Shown piece by piece: positions 8,050-16,165 of a stretch of DNA of 36,051 nucleotides. The DNA is taken from the NCBI GenBank assembly GCA_003135895.1, contig PNBE01000205.1, positions 3,926 through 39,976 of the forward strand, written 5' to 3'. Numbering within the stretch: position 1 is the stretch's first letter; the number at the start of each line of letters is the position of its first letter. A program made the position numbers and the translations under genes. Origin of the DNA: Candidatus Dormiibacterota bacterium. Its GTDB lineage: Bacteria; Chloroflexota; Dormibacteria; Aeolococcales; Aeolococcaceae. Below the pieces are notes generated by a model. It did no database searches, had not been told where the DNA came from, and saw nothing but the letters and a program-made list of their open reading frames with translations.

Positions 8050-8856
8050 ATGACTGATGCTGGAATGGGCGATCGCATGCCGGCGGACGCACCCCTGCTG
8101 CTCGAGACCCTCACGTCCCCCGACGTTGCCAAGCTCATCCGCGACCAAGTACCGCTCGTGCTTCCCGTCGGAGCGATCGAGCAGCACGGACCGCATCTGC
8201 CGCTCGGCACCGACGGGTTCATCCCCTACGAAGTCGCGAAGCGTGTGGCTGCGGGCCGTCGCCTCATCGTTGCGCCCCCCATGTTCTTCGGGGCGTACTC
8301 GCGACCGAGGACGGGCGGCGGGAGGCACTTTCCCGGATCGGTCGGCCTCCCCGGGCGGGTCCTCGAGAGCGTCGTCGGGACACTCCTCGCCGACTGGTTC
8401 CGCCAGGGCTTCCGGAACCTCGTTGTGCTGAACGGCCACTTCGAGAATGCGTGGACTCTCCTCGAGGCGATCGAGCAGGGCACGGAGCGATCCAGCCCGG
8501 ACCAGAAGGCGCTGTTGATCCACTGGTGGGACCAGGTGAGTCCCGACGACATCCGCCGGATATTCGGTGAGTCGTTCCCGGGATGGGAGGCCGAGCACGC
8601 CTCGATCACAGAGACGTCGATGATGGAGTACATGCGGCCGGATCTCGTCAGAACCAACCTGAAAGCTGACGGTGGCGCCCAACGGATGACCACGTACGAC
8701 ATCTTCCCCGCGCCCGCCGACATCCTCTGGCCGAACGGCATCGGCTACAGCGCCCTTCCCGCCTCGCCCGAGATCGGTGAGCAGCTGGTCAGCGTGCTGG
8801 TGCGCAACATCGGGCGCATTCTCGATGAGGAGTTTCCGGGGGCCGCAGGCGCGTGA
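8050..8856 (+). CDS. Creatininase (creatinine amidohydrolase) family, catalytically complete
   Basis: A 268-residue protein, the usual creatininase length. The binuclear metal site is complete: E44 and H46 (AIEQHGPH), D55 (LGTD), H130 and E132 (NGHFEN). The residues that in Pseudomonas creatininase shape catalysis (Trp154, Trp174, His178) also have counterparts in W160, W179 and H183 (GWEAEH), and TETSMM and YDIFP match that enzyme's C-terminal half. Creatininase reversibly opens the lactam of creatinine to creatine. A close relative acting on another cyclic amidine or amide is possible. It lies 12 bp after the SDR, and the next gene's GTG overlaps its TGA. Together with the downstream ureohydrolase and urease genes it suggests ring opening followed by urea release. 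No creatinase (M24 family) gene is visible. Confidence 0.85.
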   Translation: MTDAGMGDRMPADAPLLLETLTSPDVAKLIRDQVPLVLPVGAIEQHGPHLPLGTDGFIPYEVAKRVAAGRRLIVAPPMFFGAYSRPRTGGGRHFPGSVGLPGRVLESVVGTLLADWFRQGFRNLVVLNGHFENAWTLLEAIEQGTERSSPDQKALLIHWWDQVSPDDIRRIFGESFPGWEAEHASITETSMMEYMRPDLVRTNLKADGGAQRMTTYDIFPAPADILWPNGIGYSALPASPEIGEQLVSVLVRNIGRILDEEFPGAAGA

Positions 8857-9800
8857 GGATCTACTTCTGCTCCGACATCCACGCGTCGCGAAAGTGCTGG
8901 AAGAAGTTCCTCAACTCGTGGAAGTTCTACGAAGCCGACACCATCATCGTCGGCGGCGACATCACCGGAAAATTCGTCGTTCCGATCGTCGAGACACGCC
9001 CTGGCGATTACACGGCGACGTTCATGGGCGTGCAGCGCAAGGTCAACTCTCCGAAGGCACTCGAAGCACTCAAAGTCATGATCGCCGACTCCGGCCAGTA
9101 CGACTTCATCACGACGCCCGACGAGTACCGAACCTATCAAGGGGACCAGGCGAAGATCGACACACTGTTCCGCCGTCTGGTCGTCGAGCGGGCGCAGGAA
9201 TGGATGGCCGAGGCAGACATGAAGCTCCGCGGCACGGGCGTCCGGTGTTTCGTGTCTGGCGCCAACGACGATTTCTTCGAGATCGATGACGTGATCGCCT
9301 CCTCCGAGGTCATCGAGGATCCGAATGGGAAGGTCATCGAGCTCGAGGGGGGATTTGAATTGCTCGGCATGGGCTACGGGAATCCAACGCCGTGGGCATG
9401 CCCCCGAGACATCCCCGAGGACGCGCTGGCCGGTCGGATCGATGCCGCTGCCAAAGGTGTGCACGACTTGAGCCGGGCGATCTTCAGCTTGCATGTCCCG
9501 CCGCTCGGAAGCGGCCTCGATATCGCGCCCAAGCTCGACGACTACCTGCGGCCCCGCGTCGGCTCGGACGGGCTCGAAATGATCCCAGTCGGGAGCACCG
9601 CGACGCGTGACGCAATCATCAAATACAAACCTATAATCGGCCTGCACGGCCACATCCACGAGTCCAAGGGGATCAAGCAACTCGAGGGTGTGACGATCGC
9701 CAACCCGGGGAGCGAGTATGGCGAAGGGATACTCGACGGACTGCTTGTCGACGTAGACCCGCACAAAGGACTTCAGCGAGTAGAGCTGGTAGTGGGATAA
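8853..9800 (+). CDS. Calcineurin-like metallophosphoesterase
   Basis: A 315-residue protein with the ordered metal motifs of the family: D8-x-H10 (CSDIH), D36 (VGGDI), N138 in SGANDD, H214 (SLHVPP), and H267 and H269 (GHIHES), ending with IANPGS. The usual GNH(D/E) motif is replaced by G-A-N-D, so the metal-binding Asn stays while the catalytic His is Asp; some phosphodiesterase branches vary at this place. The insert between residues 40 and 125 is long. The GTG start overlaps the creatininase stop by 4 bp, so the two are translationally coupled. A phosphoesterase is unexpected in a hydrolytic nitrogen pathway. It might remove a phosphate from an intermediate, or act on a nucleotide or a non-phosphorylated amide. 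Confidence 0.8.
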   Translation: MRIYFCSDIHASRKCWKKFLNSWKFYEADTIIVGGDITGKFVVPIVETRPGDYTATFMGVQRKVNSPKALEALKVMIADSGQYDFITTPDEYRTYQGDQAKIDTLFRRLVVERAQEWMAEADMKLRGTGVRCFVSGANDDFFEIDDVIASSEVIEDPNGKVIELEGGFELLGMGYGNPTPWACPRDIPEDALAGRIDAAAKGVHDLSRAIFSLHVPPLGSGLDIAPKLDDYLRPRVGSDGLEMIPVGSTATRDAIIKYKPIIGLHGHIHESKGIKQLEGVTIANPGSEYGEGILDGLLVDVDPHKGLQRVELVVG

Positions 9801-9822
9801 GGAATTAGTAACGGAGGGCAGC

Positions 9823-11406
9823 ATGGCGACAGAGATGCCGACCGTCACGGGTGTCTTCACCCGAGCGAGTTCAGGGCTAGTCAGACAGGTCAGAACCCAG
9901 GACGTTGTCTTCTACGGCGTGTCCCAGATTGCGCTGTCGTACATCGTGTTCGTCGTCCTCGCATGGGGCTTGTACCCTGGGGCATCAATGCCGATCGCGG
10001 CGCTCATTGCGACGGTGGGCGGGCTGGCGATGGGTGTCTGCTACGCGATGTTCGCCACGCTCTATCCGCGCACGGGCGGCGAGTACGTGTACCTGTCGCG
10101 CACCCTGTCGCCGGTCGTCGGTTTTGTCGTGAGCTTCTCGTTCGCGTTCTGGGAGGCGTTCTACGCCGGCGTCAGCGGTGCGTTCCTCAGCCTGTACTCG
10201 ATCTCGCCGTTCCTGGCGGGACTTGGTCTTCAGATGAAGAGCCAGGCTTTGTTGAACGCGTCGACCTGGTTCAATCATGGCTGGGGCATTTTCCTCGGTG
10301 GCAGCGCCGCGATCGTGCTCGTCATCTGGCTCCAGATTCGTGGCGCCGGCGTGTATTTCCGGTGGCAACGGTGGGCGGCCTACGCAGCGTTCGCAAGCAT
10401 CGCTATCACCATCGTCGTGCTCCTGCTGGCGGCGACGGGTGCGCTCGACTTCAAGTCCAACTTCGACTCCATCGCCGGCGCCGGCTCCTACAACAAGATC
10501 GTGGCTCAAGGTGTGAAGGCGGGCTTGGCGCCATCAGCCCCGTTCAATCTTGGGAACACGATCAACTTCATGATCTGGCCGGCATTTTCGATCTGGTTCG
10601 CGGTCGCGTCGACCTCGTTCTCCGGCGAGATCAAGAATGTGCAGCGGAGTCAGCTGCTCGGTATCTCGGGTGCGGTGGTGCTCATGGGCATCGCCTTCAT
10701 CGCGCTGACGTGGCTCTATCAGGCAGCATTCGGGAGCAGCTTCCTCCTCACCACAGCGGTTCAGGGCGTTCCGGTGCAAGCACCGCCCTATGTTCCGTTC
10801 TTCACCGCCGTCGCAGGGGGCCAGCCGATACTGACGATCTTGATGAGCGTCTGGGTGGTGTTCATCGCGGTGTTCGTCATCGGCACCACGCTCATCTATG
10901 CGAGTCGAGCCACCCTCGCATGGAGCATCGACGGCGTCGCTCCTGAGTGGCTGGGCAACGTCAGCGAGCGGTATCACTCCCCGCACTACGCCCTTCTCGT
11001 GTGGGGGGTGGTTGCCGAGATCTTCCTCGCGCTGTTCGCGTTCACGACACTGCTCGGTCCGATTTCAGGATTCCTCGGGCTGGCCATATCGTTCATCGTC
11101 GTCAGCATCTGGGCGATCTTCTATCCCTTCGTGCGCAAGGTGCAGTTCGACAACTCCGCGATCGCGTGGCGGGTGGGTGGCTTTCCGCTCATGAGTCTGC
11201 TTGGGATCATCGCCACGATCATCGTGGGCTACGGCTTCTGGCGCCTTGCGGTTGACGGTTCGTTCTCGACGAATCTCGGCTTCGCGGACGGAGGGGCGGC
11301 GGTCGGAGTGATCTTTGCAGCGATCTGGTTCTTCGCCTTCAAGGCATATCGCAAGCGGCAGGGAGTCGACATCAACCGCCGCTACGCGGAAATCCCGATC
11401 GAGTAG
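9823..11406 (+). CDS. APC-superfamily amino acid/polyamine permease
   Basis: A 527-residue integral membrane protein with about 12-14 hydrophobic segments. A charged N-terminal tail is followed by helix 1 (VVFYGVSQIALSYIVFVVLA) and the family's second-helix region LYPRTGGEYVYLSRTL. That R-x-GGxYxY element is characteristic of APC amino acid permeases. It would import the substrate, probably an amino-acid-like or cationic guanidino compound, across the cytoplasmic membrane. The ATG at 9823 has a good GGAGGG ribosome site at 9813-9818. It sits in the middle of the catabolic operon, 22 bp after the phosphoesterase and 13 bp before the next gene, so it is probably the dedicated uptake system of the pathway. 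Confidence 0.85.
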   Translation: MATEMPTVTGVFTRASSGLVRQVRTQDVVFYGVSQIALSYIVFVVLAWGLYPGASMPIAALIATVGGLAMGVCYAMFATLYPRTGGEYVYLSRTLSPVVGFVVSFSFAFWEAFYAGVSGAFLSLYSISPFLAGLGLQMKSQALLNASTWFNHGWGIFLGGSAAIVLVIWLQIRGAGVYFRWQRWAAYAAFASIAITIVVLLLAATGALDFKSNFDSIAGAGSYNKIVAQGVKAGLAPSAPFNLGNTINFMIWPAFSIWFAVASTSFSGEIKNVQRSQLLGISGAVVLMGIAFIALTWLYQAAFGSSFLLTTAVQGVPVQAPPYVPFFTAVAGGQPILTILMSVWVVFIAVFVIGTTLIYASRATLAWSIDGVAPEWLGNVSERYHSPHYALLVWGVVAEIFLALFAFTTLLGPISGFLGLAISFIVVSIWAIFYPFVRKVQFDNSAIAWRVGGFPLMSLLGIIATIIVGYGFWRLAVDGSFSTNLGFADGGAAVGVIFAAIWFFAFKAYRKRQGVDINRRYAEIPIE

Positions 11407-11419
11407 GCGCCGCGTCGTA

Positions 11420-12052
11420 GTGATCGTTCTGGTCGCGGCGGCTGCGAACGAGGAGGTATCCCAACTCGCCGATGAGTTGGGCGGACCCGAAAGGGTCGTC
11501 CTCCTCACTTCGCAGCCGCCTCCGCGGCTCACCTCGGGCATTTCCATTCTCGACGTTGACCTCATGTCAGCCGTCGGGACATCCGAAGCCTGGCGGCTAC
11601 TCGAAGAGACGCACGGACCCGCCGATGCATTGGTGGTTGCCCCCGCTCCAGCGACGACCACTGGCACTCGCGTCGCCGACGTCAGCGATGCGTTCTGGTC
11701 GTCGGCGATGGCCGGCCTGACGGTTGCCATGCACGCTGCCCGTGCAGCCGTCGGACCGATGATGCGTCGAGGGCGTGGCAGGATCACGTTCGTCACGTGG
11801 CGTATCGACGATCCGGAGGGTCAGGTTCCGCTTGCTACCGTCTCCGGCGCGATCATCCAGCTGGCTCGAGCTCTGGCGACCGAGCTCGGGACGAGTGGAG
11901 TGACCGCGAACGCCATCTCTGTCGCACCTGGGCGGTTGGCATCAGTGGCCCCTGTGGTGCGCTTCCTCGGTTCGGCAGCATCTGGATATCTCACGGCGGA
12001 AGTGATTTCGGTCGGCGGGACGAAGGCTGCCTCCTCGTGGTGGAATGGATGA
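11420..12052 (+). CDS. Degenerate SDR-fold protein, probably catalytically inactive
   Basis: A 210-residue protein that keeps the later SDR framework: GRGRITFVT (strand E), ALATELGTSGVTANAISVAPG (helix F and strand F, residues 151-171) and a C-terminal VISVGGT. It has lost the catalytic and cofactor elements. The glycine-rich TGxxxGxG is replaced by AAAANEE, NNAG by VAPAPA, and the Tyr-x3-Lys pair by residues of ATVSGA. It is also about 40 residues shorter than its neighbours. The GTG at 11420 is the likely start. Its last codons overlap the active SDR gene by 4 bp (ATGA), so the two products are made together. Active/inactive SDR pairs that form heteromers are known (BbsCD of toluene degradation). 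A structural partner role is my inference. Confidence 0.75.
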   Translation: MIVLVAAAANEEVSQLADELGGPERVVLLTSQPPPRLTSGISILDVDLMSAVGTSEAWRLLEETHGPADALVVAPAPATTTGTRVADVSDAFWSSAMAGLTVAMHAARAAVGPMMRRGRGRITFVTWRIDDPEGQVPLATVSGAIIQLARALATELGTSGVTANAISVAPGRLASVAPVVRFLGSAASGYLTAEVISVGGTKAASSWWNG

Positions 12053-12816
12053 TGCGCGGCCTGACCGGTAAGGTGGCCTTGGTGACCGGCGCGGGTCAGG
12101 GGATCGGCGCCGCCATCGCCGCACGACTAGCCTCGGAAGGCTGCGTCATTGCCGTCAACTCGCTGCACCCAGAGAAGGCCGAAGCCACTGCGACCCGTCT
12201 CCGGGAGAATCAAGTGCGCGCCGAGGCCTTTCCGGCCGACGTCGCAGACCCCGACGCGGTGGACGCGATGGTGCGGGCCGTCGAGGAACGTCTCGGCGTC
12301 GTCAACATCCTCGTCAACAACGCCGCGGTCCTGGAGATGGCGCCCTTTGTTGACCTGGATCTCGGGGTCTGGGATCGGACGATTGCGGTCAACCTCACGG
12401 GGCCCTTTCTCTGTACACGGCGGGTGGTTTCCGGGATGCTCGACGCTCAGTGGGGGAGGATCGTCAACATGTCCTCGATCTGGGGCGTCATCGGTGCGAG
12501 GGGAGCAACAGCGTATTGCGCGGCGAAAGGAGGATTGATCGAGATGACACGAGCATTGGGGGCCGAGCTTGGTCCGGGTGGAGTTGCCGTCACCGCGGTC
12601 GCGCCAGGAGTCATCGACACTCCGCAGCTCGCCGCGGATGCGGGCTTCGCCGGTGTGACCCTGGATGAGATGAAAGCGCTGTATGCAGAAGACACTGTCG
12701 TTGGCCGTATCGGCACCACGGCGGAAATCGCCCACGCAGTGGCCTTTCTGGCTTCCGAGGATGGCATGGGGCTGTGCGGCCAGGTGCTGCCGGTCACCGG
12801 AGGGCGGTCAGAGTGA
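12049..12816 (+). CDS. Classical SDR oxidoreductase
   Basis: A 255-residue short-chain dehydrogenase with all motifs: TGAGQGIG (residues 13-20), NNAA at 90-93, N115 (AVNLTG), S143 (NMSSIW), Y156 and K160 (YCAAK), and the C-terminal VTGG. The sequence is close to the FabG/glucose-dehydrogenase type. It should oxidise a hydroxyl group of a pathway intermediate with NAD(P)+. The start ATG (12049) overlaps the stop of the degenerate SDR, and its TGA overlaps the GTG of the ureohydrolase, so three genes are linked by 4-bp overlaps. A second ATG directly follows the first, and either could be used. Confidence 0.9.
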   Translation: MMRGLTGKVALVTGAGQGIGAAIAARLASEGCVIAVNSLHPEKAEATATRLRENQVRAEAFPADVADPDAVDAMVRAVEERLGVVNILVNNAAVLEMAPFVDLDLGVWDRTIAVNLTGPFLCTRRVVSGMLDAQWGRIVNMSSIWGVIGARGATAYCAAKGGLIEMTRALGAELGPGGVAVTAVAPGVIDTPQLAADAGFAGVTLDEMKALYAEDTVVGRIGTTAEIAHAVAFLASEDGMGLCGQVLPVTGGRSE

Positions 12817-13844
12817 GCGATCAGACACCCGTCGGCGACGCGCAACCCAAGCCCTCCCCCCGGTATGTGCCCGCTGACTCGCTGCAGAGTCCGAGATTCA
12901 CAGGTATCCCAACCTTTGCCCGTCTGCCCAACGTCCGCACCACCGAGGACGTCGACCTCGCAATTATCGGGGTGCCCTTCGACACGGGCGTGTCGTTCCG
13001 CGCCGGCGGACGTTTCGGACCGAACGCGATCCGCGCTGCCTCCGTCCTGATCAGAGGGCACAACCCCGTGCTTGAGGTGCACCCGTTCCGGGTCCTCTCG
13101 TGCGTCGATTACGGCGACGTCGCCATCGTGCCGGGTTACATCGAGCGCAGTTACGAGATCATCGAGCGCGAGGTCACTCCGGTCGTCAATGCGGGTGTGA
13201 TTCCGCTCCTGCTCGGTGGGGATCACTCCGTCACACTGCCACACCTGCGCGCGACCCGCTCGGTCGGACCGGTGGCCGTCATCGACTTCGATTCGCACAC
13301 CGACGCCTGGGACTCGTTCTTCGGCGAGAAGTACAACCACGGCACCTGGATGCGCCGGGCGATCGAGGAGGGGCTGGTCGACGTGGACCACTCGATCGAG
13401 GTCGGCCTGCGCGGGTCGGTGTACGGCCCTGACGATTGGCCGGTCTTGAAACGAGAGCTGGGCCTCGAATACATCCCCACGCACGAGGTCCTCACCCAGA
13501 GCCCCGACGTGACCATCGAGGCGATCCGCCGCCGAGTCGGAGGCCGTCCAACCTTCATCAGCTTCGATATCGACGTCGTGGATCCCGCGTTCGCACCAGG
13601 AACCGGCACACCCGAAGCGGGGGGCCTCTCGTCGTTTCAGGCTCTCCAATTGATCCGGGGATTGCGGGGCATCGATTTCGTCGGGTTCGACGTCGTCGAG
13701 GTCATACCCAGCTACGACTCGGGTGAGGTGACCGCGATACTCGCCGCGAACCTCGCGTTCGAGATGATCAGTCTCTCTGCATTGAGGCGACTCGAAGGAG
13801 GAACTCGGACTCCTGCCCGCATCGTGTCCACGGAGCAAGCGTAA
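12813..13844 (+). CDS. Ureohydrolase 1, agmatinase/guanidinobutyrase-like
   Basis: A 343-residue arginase-superfamily enzyme that hydrolyses a guanidino group to an amine and urea with a binuclear Mn (or Ni) site. Ligands are H138 (GGDHS), D160, H162 and D164 (DFDSHTDAW; the family's usual Ala is Ser), D252 and D254 (SFDIDVVDP). The loop APGTGTPEAGG and the substrate segment with HGTWMRRAIEEG match the agmatinase / guanidinobutyrase branch (GbuA, SpeB) rather than true arginases. The GTG start overlaps the previous stop by 4 bp. The urease-like genes follow after 27 bp, so released urea could be used at once. Within the operon it is the natural next step after ring opening by the creatininase. 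The substrate is not determined by sequence. Confidence 0.9.
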   Translation: MSDQTPVGDAQPKPSPRYVPADSLQSPRFTGIPTFARLPNVRTTEDVDLAIIGVPFDTGVSFRAGGRFGPNAIRAASVLIRGHNPVLEVHPFRVLSCVDYGDVAIVPGYIERSYEIIEREVTPVVNAGVIPLLLGGDHSVTLPHLRATRSVGPVAVIDFDSHTDAWDSFFGEKYNHGTWMRRAIEEGLVDVDHSIEVGLRGSVYGPDDWPVLKRELGLEYIPTHEVLTQSPDVTIEAIRRRVGGRPTFISFDIDVVDPAFAPGTGTPEAGGLSSFQALQLIRGLRGIDFVGFDVVEVIPSYDSGEVTAILAANLAFEMISLSALRRLEGGTRTPARIVSTEQA

Positions 13845-13871
13845 GGTGCCGACCGGCGCGGCGCACTAGGT

Positions 13872-14441
13872 ATGTATGTGTCGGCCACGGAGCACGATCG
13901 TCTTCTGGTGTTTCTCGCCGCCGAACTCGCTCGCCGAACCCTGTCTCAGGGCGAGAAGCTCAGCGCTCCGGAGGCGATCGCTATCATCTGCGACGGCATG
14001 CACGCGGCAGCCCGATCGGGATCGACGTACGACGAAGTCGTCGCGACCGGCATGTCTGCACTGAGCAGTGACGACGTCCTCGAGGGCGTGCCCGCGCTGG
14101 TTGAAGAGGTACGGCTCGAGGTGCTGCTCGGCGATGGATCCCGACTGATCGTCCTGCGCGATCCACTTGGTCACGCGACACACCTCGGCACTCCAGGTAC
14201 CGTGACGATCAACGAGGGCCGGCGGCGCATCACCCTCGAGGTCACCAGTCATTCGCAGATGCCGATTCGGGTGGCGTCGCACTTCCCATTCTGGTTGTCG
14301 AATCGACGACTTTCCTTCGACCGCGGGGCAGCTCGCGGCTACCACCTCGACCTCGCCGCCGGGGCGTCGCTGCGCTGGCAACCCGGCCAAACTCGACGTG
14401 TCGCCCTCGTCGCGTACGCACGTCAAGCAAGCGTCGGATGA
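13872..14441 (+). CDS. ureAB: Urease gamma-beta fusion subunit (UreA-UreB type)
   Basis: A 189-residue fusion of the two small urease subunits. Residues 1-100 match UreA: SATEHDRLLVFLAAELA, then SAPEAIAIICD, then DDVLEGVPALVEEVRLE. Residues 105-189 match UreB: GTVTINEGRRRITLEV, MPIRVASHFPFW, LSFDRGAARGYHLDLAAG and WQPGQTRRVALVAY. The tail is shorter than usual UreB, which normally runs on through GFRGEVMGP. Fused gamma-beta subunits are known in Helicobacter ureases. The ATG at 13872 aligns with UreA N termini, although a GTG at 13878 has the better-placed AGG. The stop overlaps the alpha-subunit start by 4 bp. The product should form the scaffold around the catalytic subunit in the cytosol. 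Confidence 0.85.
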   Translation: MYVSATEHDRLLVFLAAELARRTLSQGEKLSAPEAIAIICDGMHAAARSGSTYDEVVATGMSALSSDDVLEGVPALVEEVRLEVLLGDGSRLIVLRDPLGHATHLGTPGTVTINEGRRRITLEVTSHSQMPIRVASHFPFWLSNRRLSFDRGAARGYHLDLAAGASLRWQPGQTRRVALVAYARQASVG

Positions 14442-16165
14442 GGATGTCGAAAGAGCGCTATCGAGCGCTCTACGGGCCGACCACTGACGATGTGATCCGG
14501 CTTGCGGATACGAACCTGAGCGTCGTGGTCGAGGCCGATGACGTTGGCTACGGCGACGAACCGATCTGGGGGTACGCGAAGAACATCCGCGCCGGCATGA
14601 CCCAGTACGACAAGGTCCCCAGCGCCAGTGAGCTCGACGTGGTCGTTGCCGGGGTTGTGGTTGTCGATCCCCTCCTGGGCATACGCAAGACGAACATTGG
14701 GATCAAGGACGGCAGAATCGTCGCGATTGGAAGGGCGGGGAGCCCAAGTATCAGCGATGGCGTTGACTTGGTCATCGGACCCCACACCATGCCCGTCATG
14801 GGGTACGGGTTGATCGCGACCCCCGGAGGCGTCGACAGCCACGTGCACCTCCTCACACCGCGCCTGATCCCCGTGGCGCTGTCCGCCGGAGTGACGACGT
14901 TGATCACAGGCGGGTTCGAGGAGCCCCCCTTTGCAATGTTGCAGACGCTTCGAGCACTCGAGGGGTGGCCTGTCAATATTGGTCTGCAGGCATGTGCTCG
15001 CACCACCAACCCAGAGGCACTCGTTGCGCTCCTGGAGGCGGGCGCAGTCGGCTTCAAGATTCACGAGGATTACGGCGCGACGCCCGAGATCATCGACGGC
15101 ACGCTGGCGATCGCCGACGTGCACGACGTCACTGTCTGCCTGCATACGGACGGGCTCAACGAGTCCTGCGAGCTCGAAGACACGGTGCGAGCCATCGCTG
15201 GTCGTGCTATTCATGCCTATCACGTCGAGGGCGCCGGTGGTGGGCACATCCCGAACCTGATGGAGATCGTCGCTGAGTCCAACGTGATCTGCTCCTCGAC
15301 AACGCCGACGCTGCCTTACGGCACCGCCGCGGCGCGAGAGCACCAGGACATGATCTTGCTGAGTCACAACGGGTCCGCTCAGTCCGAAGATGACCTCGCC
15401 GCTGCGCTGGAACGGATCCATCCGGCCACGATGGCTGCCGAGGGCCCCTTGCACGAGCTGGGAGCGATCAGCATCATCAACAGCGACTCGCAGGGGATGG
15501 GTCGAATCGGCGAGACCGTTCGACGAACCTGGCAACTTGCTCACGTCATGAAGACCTGGCGCGCGCAGCGCGAGGGTATCGGATGGCATGAGCCCGCCGC
15601 GGTAGCTCGCAGCGGACCCTCTGCGACGGCCGGCATTATCAGCCTGGATAACGACAATGAGCGGGTCCTCAGGTACCTCAGCAAGTACACCATCAATCCG
15701 GCCATCACACATGGAGTCGCCGCTGACGTGGGGACGCTGGCGACCGGGCGTCTGGCGGACATAGTGCTCTGGAAGCCAACCTATTTCGGGGTGCGTCCGG
15801 AACTGATTCTCAAGGGCGGCTATCCGGCGTGGGGTGCGCTCGGCGAAGGTAATGCCTCCGTCGAGCGCAGCGAGCCGGTGCAATACGGCAGCCACTGGGG
15901 AGGTATGGCGCCCAACTCACTCGCCACCACTTTTGTCTCGCGCGCTGCGCTCGACACAGGTATCGCCGCGGCGTTGGGCAGCCGCCGTACCCTGCGCACA
16001 CCTCACGGGAGCAGAGGCGTGACCCGGCGATCGATGGTGGGGAATGACTATGCTCCGAGCATCACGGTCGATCCGGTGAATGGGAGCGTGACTCTGGATG
16101 GAAGATTGCTGACCGCGACCCCGGTGGACGAGGTGCCGCTGAATCGCCGGTACTTCCTGGCATAG
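14438..16165 (+). CDS. ureC: Divergent urease alpha (catalytic) subunit
   Basis: A 575-residue protein, matching the usual UreC length. All metal ligands are present: H135 and H137 (DSHVHL), the carbamylated-lysine position K207 with H209 (GFKIHEDYGATP), H236 (CLHTDGLNES), H262 (YHVEGAGGGH) and D350 (NSDSQGMGR). The mobile flap differs. The normal C-H-H-L-D-P is S309-H310-N-G-S-A, so the flap Cys is Ser, while the general-acid His (H310) and the conserved Arg (R326) stay. The reaction is expected to be urea to ammonia and carbamate, but the altered flap allows another substrate. No ureD, E, F or G gene occurs in this window, although nickel insertion normally needs them. Helicobacter mustelae has an iron urease with fused small subunit and no adjacent accessory genes, a possible parallel. 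Confidence 0.9.
   Translation: MRMSKERYRALYGPTTDDVIRLADTNLSVVVEADDVGYGDEPIWGYAKNIRAGMTQYDKVPSASELDVVVAGVVVVDPLLGIRKTNIGIKDGRIVAIGRAGSPSISDGVDLVIGPHTMPVMGYGLIATPGGVDSHVHLLTPRLIPVALSAGVTTLITGGFEEPPFAMLQTLRALEGWPVNIGLQACARTTNPEALVALLEAGAVGFKIHEDYGATPEIIDGTLAIADVHDVTVCLHTDGLNESCELEDTVRAIAGRAIHAYHVEGAGGGHIPNLMEIVAESNVICSSTTPTLPYGTAAAREHQDMILLSHNGSAQSEDDLAAALERIHPATMAAEGPLHELGAISIINSDSQGMGRIGETVRRTWQLAHVMKTWRAQREGIGWHEPAAVARSGPSATAGIISLDNDNERVLRYLSKYTINPAITHGVAADVGTLATGRLADIVLWKPTYFGVRPELILKGGYPAWGALGEGNASVERSEPVQYGSHWGGMAPNSLATTFVSRAALDTGIAAALGSRRTLRTPHGSRGVTRRSMVGNDYAPSITVDPVNGSVTLDGRLLTATPVDEVPLNRRYFLA

Noticed and set aside
8050-8856. Creatininase-family protein as a mycofactocin maturation peptidase (MftE).
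   Set aside because: No mftA-F genes nearby, and the Trp/Trp/His set and C-terminal half match true creatininase.
12447-13838. Long open frame (463 codons) on the minus strand opposite ureohydrolase 1.
   Set aside because: Translation is Asp/Arg/His-rich without motifs. Long antisense frames are expected opposite GC-rich genes.
14423-15895. Open frame of 490 codons on the minus strand opposite urease alpha.
   Set aside because: Same antisense GC effect; the plus-strand frame contains all urease motifs.
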